Source: Paraburkholderia sp. BL9I2N2 (lineage in GTDB: Bacteria > Pseudomonadota > Gammaproteobacteria > Burkholderiales > Burkholderiaceae). Taken from it: a DNA stretch of 64,000 nt. Where the stretch lies: assembly GCF_004339745.1 (NCBI RefSeq), contig NZ_SMGP01000002.1:1488001-1552000 (forward strand), written 5' to 3'. Positions 53,335 through 62,155 of the stretch are shown here, in pieces. Under the pieces are notes generated by a model. That model saw only the letters and a list, made by a program, of their open reading frames with translations. It was not told the DNA's origin and did not search any database. Positions within the stretch are counted from its first letter, which is position 1; every line of letters starts with the position of its first letter. A program made the position numbers and the translations under genes.

Positions 53335-54207
53335 ATGGAACACGTGGACTGGGACGACCTTCGGATTCTGGTGGCGATCGCCCGCGAGGGAACCATGCGA
53401 TCGGCCGCCGCGGCGTGCGATCTGAGCGCGCCGACCCTGTCGCGCCGCCTTACCGAGCTTGAAAGACGGCTGGGCGAACCGCTCATCGACCGGGTGCCGT
53501 CGGGTTGTACCGTGACGGCGTTCGGCGCCAAGGTGCTGGCCTGGGCGGAGCAGATAGAAGACCTGGCGCACCAGATCGAACGCGCCGCGGACGTCAACGG
53601 CGGCGCACCCGCGCATGGCACGGTGCGGATCAACGCCGTCGAATGGCCGTCCTACATTCTGCTGAAGCTGCTCGGCTCGTTTCAGGACAGGCTGCCGGGG
53701 CTCGCGATCGAAGTGCTGACATCGCGGCGCCCCTATAGCCTTGCGCGGCGCGAGGCGGACATCGCATTGTGGTCCGAGTGCCCGGAAGAGGGTGACCTGT
53801 ACGTTCGGCGGATCGGCAGGATCCGCTTCGGGCTGTTCGGCTCGCGCGATTACTATCTGCGCCACAAGGCGGCGATCGTGAAGAAGGAGTGGGACAAGCT
53901 CTCGTTCGTCGGTTATGACGACCGTCAACCGGACCATCCGGCGACGCAATGGCTGAAGGCGCTACCCGGCGCCCCGGCGCCGTCGCTTCGCAGCAGCTAC
54001 GGCATGGGCGTGTTCGACGGCGTGCTGGGCGGCTCGGGGCTCGGCATACTCGCCCAGCTGGCCGGTGACACGACGAGCGATCTGGTCTGCGTGGAGAAGC
54101 ACATCAAGGCGCTCGATCAGGATGTGTGGATGGTGCTGCATCCGGCTCTGCGCGACAGCGAACGGATCCGGACCGTGGCGAACCTGATTGCCGAGATTTT
54201 CCGCTAA
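53335..54207 (+). CDS. LysR-family regulator
   Basis: A 290-aa LysR protein. The helix-turn-helix is DWDDLRILVAIAREGTMRSA with AAACDLSAPTLSRRLTELER. The effector domain is of the short type seen in LysR proteins with a tryptophan/Asp start (WDDLR). ATG 53335 has no good Shine-Dalgarno and may be translated from a leaderless or weakly initiated mRNA; upstream in-frame starts give no conserved sequence. It is divergent from the ribose-type ABC operon, so it is the probable regulator. Confidence 0.86.
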   Translation: MEHVDWDDLRILVAIAREGTMRSAAAACDLSAPTLSRRLTELERRLGEPLIDRVPSGCTVTAFGAKVLAWAEQIEDLAHQIERAADVNGGAPAHGTVRINAVEWPSYILLKLLGSFQDRLPGLAIEVLTSRRPYSLARREADIALWSECPEEGDLYVRRIGRIRFGLFGSRDYYLRHKAAIVKKEWDKLSFVGYDDRQPDHPATQWLKALPGAPAPSLRSSYGMGVFDGVLGGSGLGILAQLAGDTTSDLVCVEKHIKALDQDVWMVLHPALRDSERIRTVANLIAEIFR

Positions 54208-54227
54208 CGTCGCCTGACGAACGAACG

Positions 54228-55184
54228 CTAGCGTATGTGCCGGTTGCGGCTAACCTGCGCGAAGCTGAGCGCGATCGCGCCTCGCGAAGAAACGCTGCGT
54301 GGCTCGAAATCCGCCGCTTGATGGCCGGATCGGGTCAGCAAGCCGTAGAGTTCCGGGCGGCGGGTGGTCAGCCATTGCTGCCCTGCACTTGCGTCGATCA
54401 GGCCTCTGTCCAGATCGGCGGAAATGAGTTCGTCTCGCGCGCTGCTCTCGGCGAGCACGCGGCCGGATGGATCGATGATCATCCCTGCCCCGCTCGACTG
54501 TTCCGGGTCGTCGACCTCCACGCCTTCGCTGAAGACGACGAACATGCCGTTGTCTCCGGCTCGCGCCGGCAGCAAGCGGCGCAACGATTGCCCCATCGAA
54601 GCCGACCGCGTTCGGCGATCGTCGGTGCCGTTCACACCCCCGTCACCGCGATGCGGCGCAATAAGCAACGTCGCGCCCATGAGCGCCGTCATGCGCATGT
54701 TCTCAACCAGATAATTGTCGCCGCCAATGAGGATGCCGACGCGAACGCCCCACTCCGTATCGAAGACGGTGAACCGGTCGCCGCTGCTGATCCGCCGATG
54801 TCCGAACGCATGCAGTTTGCGATGGCAATGACGCACGCCGTCCGGCAGGCACACCACGTAGCTGTTGAACAATCGCCCATCGCTGGCACGCTCGATGATC
54901 CCGACACCAGTGGCCACGCCGGAGCGTTCGACCACATCGGCAACCGCGCGGATCGACGGCCCGTCGAGCGGTTCTGCAAGCGCATCGAGTTCGGCGCGAT
55001 GAAGCTTCGCCATGTCTCCGCAGCCGCCAATACAACTCTCCGGAAATACCACCAGCCCGATGTCTTTCTCAGCGGCAAGCGCCAGGCAATCCGCAATGCG
55101 CGCGACGTTATGCGGGGCGTCACCGGGACGTGAAACGAGCGGCATAGCGGCAACGCGAAGCGATGGAACAGTGGAGGAGAACAT
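54228..55184 (-). CDS. Nitrilase-superfamily protein lacking the catalytic Cys
   Basis: A 318-aa carbon-nitrogen hydrolase-fold protein. The Glu of the catalytic triad is in LVVFPESCIGG and the Lys in CHRKLHAFGHR. The nucleophile position reads VGILIGGDNYLVENM, where active family members have ICxD; the Cys codon is replaced by GGC (54723-54725). The enzyme is therefore probably inactive or has a different chemistry. Start: ATG 55184 is used, but a later ATG at 55145 and the ORF start at 55268 are also possible. Confidence 0.8.
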   Translation of the reverse strand: MFSSTVPSLRVAAMPLVSRPGDAPHNVARIADCLALAAEKDIGLVVFPESCIGGCGDMAKLHRAELDALAEPLDGPSIRAVADVVERSGVATGVGIIERASDGRLFNSYVVCLPDGVRHCHRKLHAFGHRRISSGDRFTVFDTEWGVRVGILIGGDNYLVENMRMTALMGATLLIAPHRGDGGVNGTDDRRTRSASMGQSLRRLLPARAGDNGMFVVFSEGVEVDDPEQSSGAGMIIDPSGRVLAESSARDELISADLDRGLIDASAGQQWLTTRRPELYGLLTRSGHQAADFEPRSVSSRGAIALSFAQVSRNRHIR

Positions 55185-55276
55185 CTTCACGACCGGAGGA
55201 ACAGAACGACTCCATTGGACCGCTCCCCCTTCGATAAGTAAAATGAAAAATTCTACGCGTTCAATCACCTAGTGGA

Positions 55277-56176
55277 ATGGAACTCAAACTACTGCGGGCG
55301 TTTCTGACAGTCGCCGAACTCCGCCACTTCGGGCACGCCGCCGAAGCGCTTTATGTCAGCCAGCCCGCTCTGAGCAAGCAGATCGTAGCGTTGGAAGCGA
55401 GCCTTGGCGCGCGGCTGTTCGAGCGCGGCCGGCACGGCGCGGAACTGACGGTCTTCGGCGAAGCATTTCTTGCCGACGCGGAAGCACTGGTGCGCGACGC
55501 GGACAATATCCTCGCGCGTGCGCGCGAAGCGAGCAGCGGTACGCGCGGTTATCTACGCGTCGGCCTCGGACTCTCGACCTTGACCGAGGCGCCGCAACTG
55601 ATCGCCCAATTCCGCAAGCTCCATCCGAATGTCAGCGTCACGCTGAACGATCTTTCTTCTGCGGAGCAAACCCGGCGGCTTCTCGCCGGCAAGCTCGACG
55701 TCGGTTTCCTGCGCTTGCCGGCCGACGCCGGCCTTTCCACATTGCCGATCCTCGACGAGGCCTTGGCATTGGCGATACCGCAGCACGCGCGCTGGAAACG
55801 CGTTCCGTCGAACCTGCAGGAATTGAACGAGCCCGGGTTCATCGCGCTGTCGCGCGGACGCGGTCCTGGCCTCGCGGCGCAGATCGACCACTGGTGTGGT
55901 GAACATGGCTTCGTGCCCAAGGTGATCCAGCAAGCCGACGATATTCAATCGGTTCTCGCCGGCGTGGCGGCGGGCGTCGGCGCGGCGTTCCTGCCCTCGC
56001 GCGCGCAATACCTGTTACGCGACGCAAGGGTGCTGCCGTTGCGCGATGCCGCCGCCCGCTGGCGGGTCGGACTGGCGTGGCAGACCTCGCGCGACGATCC
56101 CGTGGTGGCGAATTTCGTCGCGTTCGTTAAAGCGGCGAAGAAGTCCCTGCGCGCAGGCGCCACTGCGGCGGCCTGA
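55277..56176 (+). CDS. LysR-family regulator
   Basis: A 299-aa LysR protein of the classic CbbR/CatR type. The helix-turn-helix is MELKLLRAFLTVAELRHFGH with AAEALYVSQPALSKQIVALE. The effector domain shows GYLRVGLGLSTLTEAPQLIA and SVLAGVAAGVGAAFLPSRAQ. It is divergent from the nitrilase-like gene, 92 bases apart, and precedes the desaturase/Rieske pair on the same strand, so it could serve either. Confidence 0.88.
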   Translation: MELKLLRAFLTVAELRHFGHAAEALYVSQPALSKQIVALEASLGARLFERGRHGAELTVFGEAFLADAEALVRDADNILARAREASSGTRGYLRVGLGLSTLTEAPQLIAQFRKLHPNVSVTLNDLSSAEQTRRLLAGKLDVGFLRLPADAGLSTLPILDEALALAIPQHARWKRVPSNLQELNEPGFIALSRGRGPGLAAQIDHWCGEHGFVPKVIQQADDIQSVLAGVAAGVGAAFLPSRAQYLLRDARVLPLRDAAARWRVGLAWQTSRDDPVVANFVAFVKAAKKSLRAGATAAA

Positions 56177-56286
56177 CAGGTAACGCGTCGGCGAGCTTGC
56201 CCGCCTGGCAAAGCCTTCGCCGTCCATCGCACCGCGGCCGTTTCGAACTACAACACTGCCTTATCCGCCATGGCGCGCACGGCCAT

Positions 56287-56307
56287 TGATGGAAAACCAT
56301 CATTTTT
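56287..56307 (+). terminator. Rho-independent terminator after a LysR gene
   Basis: TGATGG-AAAA-CCATCA forms a compact 6-bp stem followed by TTTTT. It lies 110 bases beyond the LysR stop and 115 bases before the desaturase gene. Confidence 0.6.
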
Positions 56308-56421
56308 CAGCGTGAACCCGCGCGTGCCTTCCTCTATCGTTGAACCAACGAAAAGCGCGCCTGGCCTTTCGCATTGACGGGAAGCCCGCAAATAGAGAAC
56401 CGTCATCTGGAGACACCCCCC

Positions 56422-57462
56422 ATGTCCACGACTCCCGGCGTCGGTAGCACAGCCGCACCTCGCGTCACCGACACAGCCTTCGAAGACGGCATCGGCCAGC
56501 AGTGGTATCAGCCCGTCATTGCGCGCGCCGCGCTCAAGGAATTGATGAAGCGCAGCGACGCCGAAGGCTGGCGCAACTTTGGACTATGGCTGGCCTTGCT
56601 GATCGCGTCGGGTGTCGTCGCGGCAATGACATGGGGAAGCTGGTGGGCGGTGCCGGCGTTCTTCGTCTACGGCACGATCTATTCGTCAAGCGACGCGCGC
56701 TGGCACGAACTCGCGCACGGCACGCCGTTCAAGAGCCGCCGCGCCAACGACTTCTTCTATCACTTGTCGTCGTTCATGACGATTCGCGAAGCCTACTGGT
56801 GGCGCTGGAGCCACGCGCGGCACCACACGCACACCTACTTCCAGGCGCGTGACCCCGAGATCCAGGTCGCACGGCCGACCAAAGTCTGGCCGATCGTCAT
56901 CGACTTTCTCGGCCTGATGGGCTGCACGGTGGAAATCGGCAAGGTCGTACGGCATGCATTCGGCCGTGTCGACGCCGCGACCGACGCGTTTCTCCCTGCC
57001 ACCGAGAAACCCAAGATGATCTGGTCCTGCCGCATCTACCTCGCGGTGGTGCTGGGCACGGTCGCGCTCGCGATCGCCATGCGCAGTTTCCTGCCGCTCA
57101 TGTTCGTCTGGACGCCGCGCTTCTACGGCGGCTGGCTGCATCAATTGCTCGGCCTTACGCAACATGCGGGACTCGCCGTCAACGTGAAGGATCATCGGCT
57201 GAACACGCGCACGGTGCATATCAATCCGGTGTTCCGCTTTCTCTACCTCAACATGAATTACCACCTCGAACATCATCTGCTGCCGATGGTGCCGTTCCAC
57301 GCGCTGCCGCGTCTGCACGAAGCGATCAAGGACCAGTTGCCGCCGGCCTATCCGAGTCTCTTTGCGGCGTATCGCGAGATGCTGCCCGCGCTGTGGAAAC
57401 AGCGCTCCGATCCTGCGCACGTGATCGAACGGAAGATCCCGGTCGAGGACGCGCCCGCATGA
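56422..57462 (+). CDS. Membrane fatty acid desaturase-like oxygenase (MocD-like)
   Basis: A 346-aa integral-membrane di-iron enzyme. The three histidine boxes are ARWHELAHGTPFK, WSHARHHTHTYFQA and MNYHLEHHLLPM, with a further His in LTQHAG. Hydrophobic helices fill residues 52-100 and 205-235. A Rieske ferredoxin follows 60 bases downstream, and a reductase remnant after it. This desaturase-Rieske-reductase order is that of mocDEF in rhizopine demethylation, so an O-demethylase/hydroxylase role is inferred. ATG 56422 has GGAGAC upstream. Confidence 0.85.
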   Translation: MSTTPGVGSTAAPRVTDTAFEDGIGQQWYQPVIARAALKELMKRSDAEGWRNFGLWLALLIASGVVAAMTWGSWWAVPAFFVYGTIYSSSDARWHELAHGTPFKSRRANDFFYHLSSFMTIREAYWWRWSHARHHTHTYFQARDPEIQVARPTKVWPIVIDFLGLMGCTVEIGKVVRHAFGRVDAATDAFLPATEKPKMIWSCRIYLAVVLGTVALAIAMRSFLPLMFVWTPRFYGGWLHQLLGLTQHAGLAVNVKDHRLNTRTVHINPVFRFLYLNMNYHLEHHLLPMVPFHALPRLHEAIKDQLPPAYPSLFAAYREMLPALWKQRSDPAHVIERKIPVEDAPA

Positions 57463-57522
57463 CCGGCGCGGCGCATTCCCCGCACAGTCGAACGCTTGAA
57501 CGCCCCTGAATCCCGTTGAACA

Positions 57523-57879
57523 ATGGAGACTTTCGTGACCGTCGAAACCGGCAACATCAAGTGGGTGGTGGCCTGCGCCACCGGCGATATCGATGAAGAA
57601 GACGTGATTCGCTTCGACCACGCCGGCGCGAGCTACGCGGTGTACCGGATCGATCAGGGCTTCTTCGCATCCGACGGCTGGTGCACGCACGAACACGCAC
57701 ATCTCGCCGACGGCTTCGTCGTGAATCGCGAGATCGAATGTCCGCTGCATCAGGGGCGTTTCGACATTCCCACCGGCGAGCCGAAAAGCCCGCCTGTGTG
57801 CGTGCATCTGCAAACTTATCCGGTGCGTGTGGAGAACGGCGAAGTGCTGCTGGGCGTTCCCGCCAAGGACGATTCATGA
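57523..57879 (+). CDS. Rieske [2Fe-2S] ferredoxin (MocE-like)
   Basis: A 118-aa soluble electron carrier. Cluster ligands are in DGWCTHEHAHLADGF (CxH) and EIECPLHQGRFDIPTG (CxxH), the usual Cys-His/Cys-His set. It would pass electrons to the membrane oxygenase. ATG 57523 begins METFVTVETGNIK; a GTG at 57535 is also possible. Its stop overlaps the next ATG (ATGA), showing it was coupled to a reductase gene now reduced to a fragment. Confidence 0.9.
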   Translation: METFVTVETGNIKWVVACATGDIDEEDVIRFDHAGASYAVYRIDQGFFASDGWCTHEHAHLADGFVVNREIECPLHQGRFDIPTGEPKSPPVCVHLQTYPVRVENGEVLLGVPAKDDS

Positions 57880-57962
57880 CAAGCCATCCCGCGATGGTCA
57901 TCGTCGGCGCCGGCCAGTACGGCACGCGAGCCACGCATGCACGATGCGAGGCTAGTCGCTGA
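57876..57962 (+). pseudogene. N-terminal remnant of a ferredoxin reductase (MocF-like)
   Basis: Only 28 codons remain: MTSHPAMVIVGAGQYGTRAT then HARCEASR and a TGA. The VIVGAGQxG motif is the FAD-binding start of class ferredoxin:NAD reductases of about 400 aa. Similarity ends near 57935 and the sequence then runs into the last codons of the LacI gene, with an 11-base overlap. The reductase was evidently deleted. Confidence 0.75.
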
Positions 57963-58989
57963 GCGGCAGATTCTCGCGCAATAGCACGGTGACGGGAATC
58001 TGATGCGGCATGGCAACGCCCGGATCGCGATGATAGTGCCGCAGAACGATTTCGATGGAACGCATGGCTTCGCCGGCCGGATTCTGATCGAGCACGGCGT
58101 CGAGCGTGCCTTCTATCAGCAGCCGTCGCGAACTCTCGTTGAGTTCGTGACCGACGAACACCGTCGAGCGCGTGCGCTCGAGCGCCACGAGCGCCGCGCC
58201 GACGCCTTCGTTGCCGACGGAAATGTTGTAGATGCCGCGCAAGTCGGGATAGCGCCGGAAGGCGTCGCGAGTGAGCCGTTCGGTGATCACCGACTGCTCG
58301 CGGCTCTCCACGGTCTCTACGATGTCGCAGTTCGGAAAGCGCCGCCGCAGCACGGAACGAAAGCCGCTTTCGCGCTCTTCATGGCCGAGAAAATCATGCA
58401 TGCCGGTCAGCACGAGCACCTTACCGCCCGCCTCGCCGATGAAGCGCCCGACCAGTTCGCCCGCGACACGTCCCGCGCAGCGGTTGTCCACGCCGACGTA
58501 GGCGAGCCGCCCCGTGCCCGGCAGATCGCTGGCGAGCGTCACGACCGGAATGGTGCGGCTGATCTGCCGCAGCGCCGCGGTAATGTCCGGATGCTCATAC
58601 GCGACGATGACGAGCGCGTCGGCCTTCTGCGTGGCGCGGTGAATGGTGTCGACCACGCGCGCCGGATCGAGGCTGTCGAAGTAAGTGACCGCGCAGATCA
58701 CGCGCTGCCCCTCGAACGTCTTTTGCGCCACTTCGAAGCCCTGCTTCAACGACACGTAGTAAGGCGACACCGGTTGCTGCAACAGGATCGCGATACGCAA
58801 CCAGCGTACCGACACCGAGTCGAGCGCGCGGTCGATCTTCAGCTTGCGCGCCCATTCGAGCACGCTCATTTCCTTCGCGCGCGACACGCCGCCTCGCCCG
58901 TTCAGCACTCGGTCGACGGTCGCCTCGCTGACACCGGCGGCCTTCGCGATGTCGGTCATGCTCGTTTTGCGGCGTGTGGAGCTGGGCAT
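57952..58989 (-). CDS. LacI-family transcriptional regulator
   Basis: A 345-aa LacI protein. The helix-turn-helix is MTDIAKAAGVSEATVDRVLN, with the hinge in the following RGGVSRA segment. The periplasmic-binding-like domain shows WLRIAILLQQPVSPYYVSL, VVTLASDLPGTGRLAYVGVD, TGMHDFLGHEERESGF and YNISVGNEGVGAALVALE. Start uncertain: ATG 58989 places the HTH 10 residues from the N-terminus; ATG 59034 and further upstream ORF sequence are less plausible. An ACATACGTATGT palindrome 179 bases upstream could be its operator. Confidence 0.85.
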   Translation of the reverse strand: MPSSTRRKTSMTDIAKAAGVSEATVDRVLNGRGGVSRAKEMSVLEWARKLKIDRALDSVSVRWLRIAILLQQPVSPYYVSLKQGFEVAQKTFEGQRVICAVTYFDSLDPARVVDTIHRATQKADALVIVAYEHPDITAALRQISRTIPVVTLASDLPGTGRLAYVGVDNRCAGRVAGELVGRFIGEAGGKVLVLTGMHDFLGHEERESGFRSVLRRRFPNCDIVETVESREQSVITERLTRDAFRRYPDLRGIYNISVGNEGVGAALVALERTRSTVFVGHELNESSRRLLIEGTLDAVLDQNPAGEAMRSIEIVLRHYHRDPGVAMPHQIPVTVLLRENLPLSD

Positions 58990-59034
58990 TCGCGTCGGGC
59001 TGACAGAAAGAGGAAGCGACGATGACCGGATCAT

Positions 59035-59347
59035 CGCATCCCGGCTGTGGCGCATCAAGCCATGCCGCCGGTTGCGTAAACATCGATCGGGGACGTCAAC
59101 GAGCTGCCTCGTCAGTGCGCGTCGAAAGGCGCGCTCGCGAGGCTGGCGAGCAGCGACACCTCTCCGAACATACGTATGTCGCACACAAAAGAGTAAATTT
59201 CACGGATGATGAGACCCGCCGCAAGCGGCTCCGCCAGGCCGACGAACCGCTCACCGCGGACACCGAAACCGACTTCCCGGTCGTGGACCTCGAGGTCGCA
59301 TAACCAGTACGGGCAGTTCAGGCTCGCCCGCTTTCAGGAGATACGCC
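59035..59347. other. Intergenic region between LacI and the isocitrate lyase-family gene
   Basis: About 310 bases with no convincing gene; a rightward ORF ending at 59303 has no recognisable similarity. ACATACGTATGT (59168-59179) is a perfect 12-base palindrome with central CG, the symmetry of LacI-family operators. It is placed to control both the LacI gene and the rightward gene at 59348. Confidence 0.5.
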
Positions 59348-60172
59348 ATGTCCCGCACCGTCGCCGAGAAGCGCGCCGCGTTCAAAGCGCTGCACACGTC
59401 CGGTTGCTTCGTGCTGCCCAATCCGTGGGATGCCGGCAGCGCGCGCTATCTGCATACGCTCGGCTTCCAGGCGCTCGCCACGACCAGTTCCGGCTTTGCC
59501 TGGTCCACCGGACACGCCGACAACACATTGCCGCGCGAGGCGATCCTCGCGCATCTGCGTAAGATCGTCGAAGCAACCGACCTGCCCGTCAACGCGGACT
59601 TCGAGAACGGCTTCGGCAGCACGCCGAACGAGGTCGCGGAAAGCGTCAGGCTCGCCGTCGAAACCGGCGTGGCCGGCCTGTCGATCGAAGACTCCACGGG
59701 CGACGCCGCCGCGCCGCTCTTTCCTGTCGAGGTCGCCGTCGAACGGATCAGCGCTGCGCGCCGCGCCATCGACGAAAACGGCGGCGATACGCTGCTGGTC
59801 GGCCGGGCGGAGAACTTCTTCGCCGGCTCGCCCGATCTCGACGACGCGATCGCGCGCCTCAAGGCCTATGCCGCGGCCGGCGCCGATTGCCTGTACGCGC
59901 CGGGCATCCAGACGCGCGAGCAGATCGAGGCCGTGGTCGCCGCCGTGGCGCCGAAACCCGTCAATCTGCTGATCGGTTCGACGTCGGCGTTCACGCTGCA
60001 GGACGTGGCCGCGCTCGGCGTGCGGCGCATCAGTGTCGGCGGGGCGTTGGCCCGCGCCGCGTGGGGTGGCTTCATGCAGGCGGCACAGTCGCTTGCGCAG
60101 GGCCGCTTCGACGGCTTTGCCGGCGCGGCGCCGGGCTCGCAACTCAATGAGCTGTTCCAGAACCGTGCTTGA
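59348..60172 (+). CDS. Isocitrate lyase/phosphoenolpyruvate mutase family protein
   Basis: A 274-aa TIM-barrel enzyme of the PEP mutase/methylisocitrate lyase superfamily. It starts MSRTVAEKRAAFKALHTSGC and has FVLPNPWDAGSARYLHTLGF, NADFENGFGSTPNEVAESVR with the metal-binding Asp/Glu, and GLSIEDSTGD. The KKCGH loop of true isocitrate lyases is absent, pointing to a small 2-keto acid lyase or decarboxylase of the oxaloacetate-acting branch. GGAG precedes ATG 59348. Confidence 0.85.
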   Translation: MSRTVAEKRAAFKALHTSGCFVLPNPWDAGSARYLHTLGFQALATTSSGFAWSTGHADNTLPREAILAHLRKIVEATDLPVNADFENGFGSTPNEVAESVRLAVETGVAGLSIEDSTGDAAAPLFPVEVAVERISAARRAIDENGGDTLLVGRAENFFAGSPDLDDAIARLKAYAAAGADCLYAPGIQTREQIEAVVAAVAPKPVNLLIGSTSAFTLQDVAALGVRRISVGGALARAAWGGFMQAAQSLAQGRFDGFAGAAPGSQLNELFQNRA

Positions 60173-60369
60173 AGCGTGATGACGCGGCTTGCGGCTAACG
60201 CGCCTCATAGCGTCGGATAGCCGGCATAGCCGCGCCCGCGCGTGATTGACCGGAAAGACGGAACATTTGACGTACGGTGAATTCCGTATGTCAGATAGGA
60301 TACTTTGGCTTCCAGAATATCCGAGCCAGCACCCTGCCGTTACCCGCGTCAACTCACGAGGTGGAACCC

Positions 60370-61089
60370 ATGAACGATCTCCTGGCATTCGCTGTTGACG
60401 CACATGGTGGGATGGAACGCTGGGATAGCTTCACGCGACTCTCCGCCGAACTGTCCGTCGACGGCGCCATCTGGCATGTCAAGCAACAGCCTGGACTGCT
60501 CGTCGACAAGCGTATCGACCTCACGACGCATACTGAGAAGCTGACCATTACCCCGTTCACGGCGCCTAATCTGCGCAGCGTGTTTGTGCCTGAGCGCCTG
60601 ACGCTGGAAACACTCGACGGCGCGGTCACCGAAACGCGCGAGCATCCGGAGGCCGCTTTTGCCGGTCAGACGCTCGAGACGCCGTGGGACAAATTTCACG
60701 TGGCGTACTTCGCCAGCGAAGCGCTCTGGACCTACCTGACTTCGCCTTTCCTCTACACCTATCCGGGTTTCGAAAGCGAGGAGATCGAGCCGTGGCATGA
60801 GAACGGCGAAACCTGGCGCCGTCTGAAGGTGACGTTTCCCGAACGCATCGCGAGTCACACGCGTACGCAGATTACCCATTTCGGCCCCGATGGACTGATG
60901 CGCCGCCATGACTACACCGTCGATATTCTCGGCGGCGCGACCGGTGCGAATTATGTCAGCGAATATCGCGAGTTCCAGGGTATCCAGATGCCGACGCGGC
61001 GCCGCATCTACGCCTATGACAGCGCGATGCAGAAGGTGCCGGAACCCTTGCTCGTCGCGCTCGACTTCGGCCATATCGAATTCCAGTAA
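60370..61089 (+). CDS. Conserved hypothetical protein (possible START-like/beta-sheet fold)
   Basis: A 239-aa soluble protein, MNDLLAFAVDAHGGMERWDS then FTRLSAELSVDGAIWHVKQQ. The body has alternating strands and ends HGLMRRHDYTVDILGGATGA-like TGANYVSEYREFQGIQMPTR and LDFGHIEFQ. No catalytic motif or signal peptide is visible. I recognise it only as a hypothetical protein seen in proteobacteria and actinobacteria. GTGG upstream of ATG 60370; the frame open from 60277 is not conserved. Confidence 0.7.
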   Translation: MNDLLAFAVDAHGGMERWDSFTRLSAELSVDGAIWHVKQQPGLLVDKRIDLTTHTEKLTITPFTAPNLRSVFVPERLTLETLDGAVTETREHPEAAFAGQTLETPWDKFHVAYFASEALWTYLTSPFLYTYPGFESEEIEPWHENGETWRRLKVTFPERIASHTRTQITHFGPDGLMRRHDYTVDILGGATGANYVSEYREFQGIQMPTRRRIYAYDSAMQKVPEPLLVALDFGHIEFQ

Positions 61090-61092
61090 ACC

Positions 61093-61112
61093 GCTTGCGG
61101 CAGGACGCAAGC
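61093..61112. terminator. Short hairpin between two genes
   Basis: GCTTGCG and CGCAAGC form a 7-bp stem with a 6-base loop just after the hypothetical gene. No T-tract is present, so termination is uncertain. Confidence 0.35.
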
Positions 61113-61209
61113 GCCCGCGGGCCATAAAAGGATCGGCGAACTCGATGTATGATCGGATCGCACCGCCCGCCGGTGCGGCTCGAGCGAGCCAATTCAACAG
61201 GGGTGGCCC

Positions 61210-62136
61210 TTGGACAAATTTCAGGCGATGCAGGCTTTTGTGCGCGTGGTGGAAACGGGAACGTTCACGAGAGCCTCCGAGACCCTGAACATCCCCAAGC
61301 CGACCGTCACCCGGCTGATTCAAACGCTCGAAGCGGAGTTGGACACCAAGCTGCTCAACCGCACCACCCGCAAGGTCAGCCCCACCACCGACGGCACTGC
61401 CTACTACGAGCGTGCCGTGCGGCTGCTCAACGAACTCCAGGAACTCGAAGGCGTGATGGCGCGCGCGAAGAGCAATCCTCGCGGCCGTCTGCGCGTCGAT
61501 TTTCCGGTGCCGATAGGGCTCGGCCTCATCATCCCGGCGCTGCCCGATTTCGTCGCGCGCTACCCGGATATCAAGCTCGACTTCGGTGTCAGCGACCGGC
61601 CACTCGATCTCGTGGCGGAAAACATCGATTGCGTCGTGCGCACCGGCAAGGTCACCGACCAGTCGCTGGTCGCGCGACGGCTCGGCGAAGTGCGCCAGGT
61701 GCTTTGCGCGACCCCGGACTACTGGAAACGGCATGGCCGCCCCAAGCATCCCTCGGAACTGGAACATGGGCACGTGGTGATCCAGATGGTCGCGGCGCGA
61801 ACCGGACGGGCGTTCCCGATCGCGGTCACGAGAAACGGCGAGAAAGTCGACCTGACGCCCGAGCGCACGCTGACCGCGAACGATTCGACGGCCTGTCTCG
61901 CGATGGGCCTGTCCGGTCTGGGCGTCGTGCATGCGCTGACGTTTCTCGGCCGGATGCATTTCGAAAGCGGCGCACTGGAACCGGCCTTTGCCGATTGGTG
62001 GGCCGACCCCATTCCCGTGTACGTCGTCTATCCGCCGAACCGGCATTTGAGCGCCAAGGTCCGCGTATTCGTCGACTGGCTGGTCGCCCTGTTCGCGGCC
62101 AGCGACACGGCGCACAAACCGGCGCTGCGCACGTAA
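61210..62136 (+). CDS. LysR-family regulator (TTG start)
   Basis: A 308-aa LysR protein of the DsdC/TrpI-like group with the DFxPV spacer. The helix-turn-helix is MDKFQAMQAFVRVVETGTFT with RASETLNIPKPTVTRLIQTL. The effector domain shows GRLRVDFPVPIGLGLIIPAL and DLVAENIDCVVRTGKVTDQS. TTG 61210 with AGGGG upstream is the only plausible start at the HTH. The Old Yellow Enzyme gene lies 130 bases downstream in the same orientation, a common pairing for nemA-type regulation. Confidence 0.88.
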   Translation: MDKFQAMQAFVRVVETGTFTRASETLNIPKPTVTRLIQTLEAELDTKLLNRTTRKVSPTTDGTAYYERAVRLLNELQELEGVMARAKSNPRGRLRVDFPVPIGLGLIIPALPDFVARYPDIKLDFGVSDRPLDLVAENIDCVVRTGKVTDQSLVARRLGEVRQVLCATPDYWKRHGRPKHPSELEHGHVVIQMVAARTGRAFPIAVTRNGEKVDLTPERTLTANDSTACLAMGLSGLGVVHALTFLGRMHFESGALEPAFADWWADPIPVYVVYPPNRHLSAKVRVFVDWLVALFAASDTAHKPALRT

Positions 62137-62155
62137 AGCCAGCCACCCGAGATTG

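Noticed and set aside
59022..59303. Rightward ORF of 93 codons ending before the isocitrate lyase-family gene
   Set aside because: No similarity or ribosome-binding site seen; it overlaps the operator-bearing intergenic space and the LacI start.
60349..62115. A 588-codon minus-strand ORF across the hypothetical protein and LysR genes
   Set aside because: It covers two well-formed plus-strand genes and an intergenic hairpin, and its composition is that of an antisense shadow.
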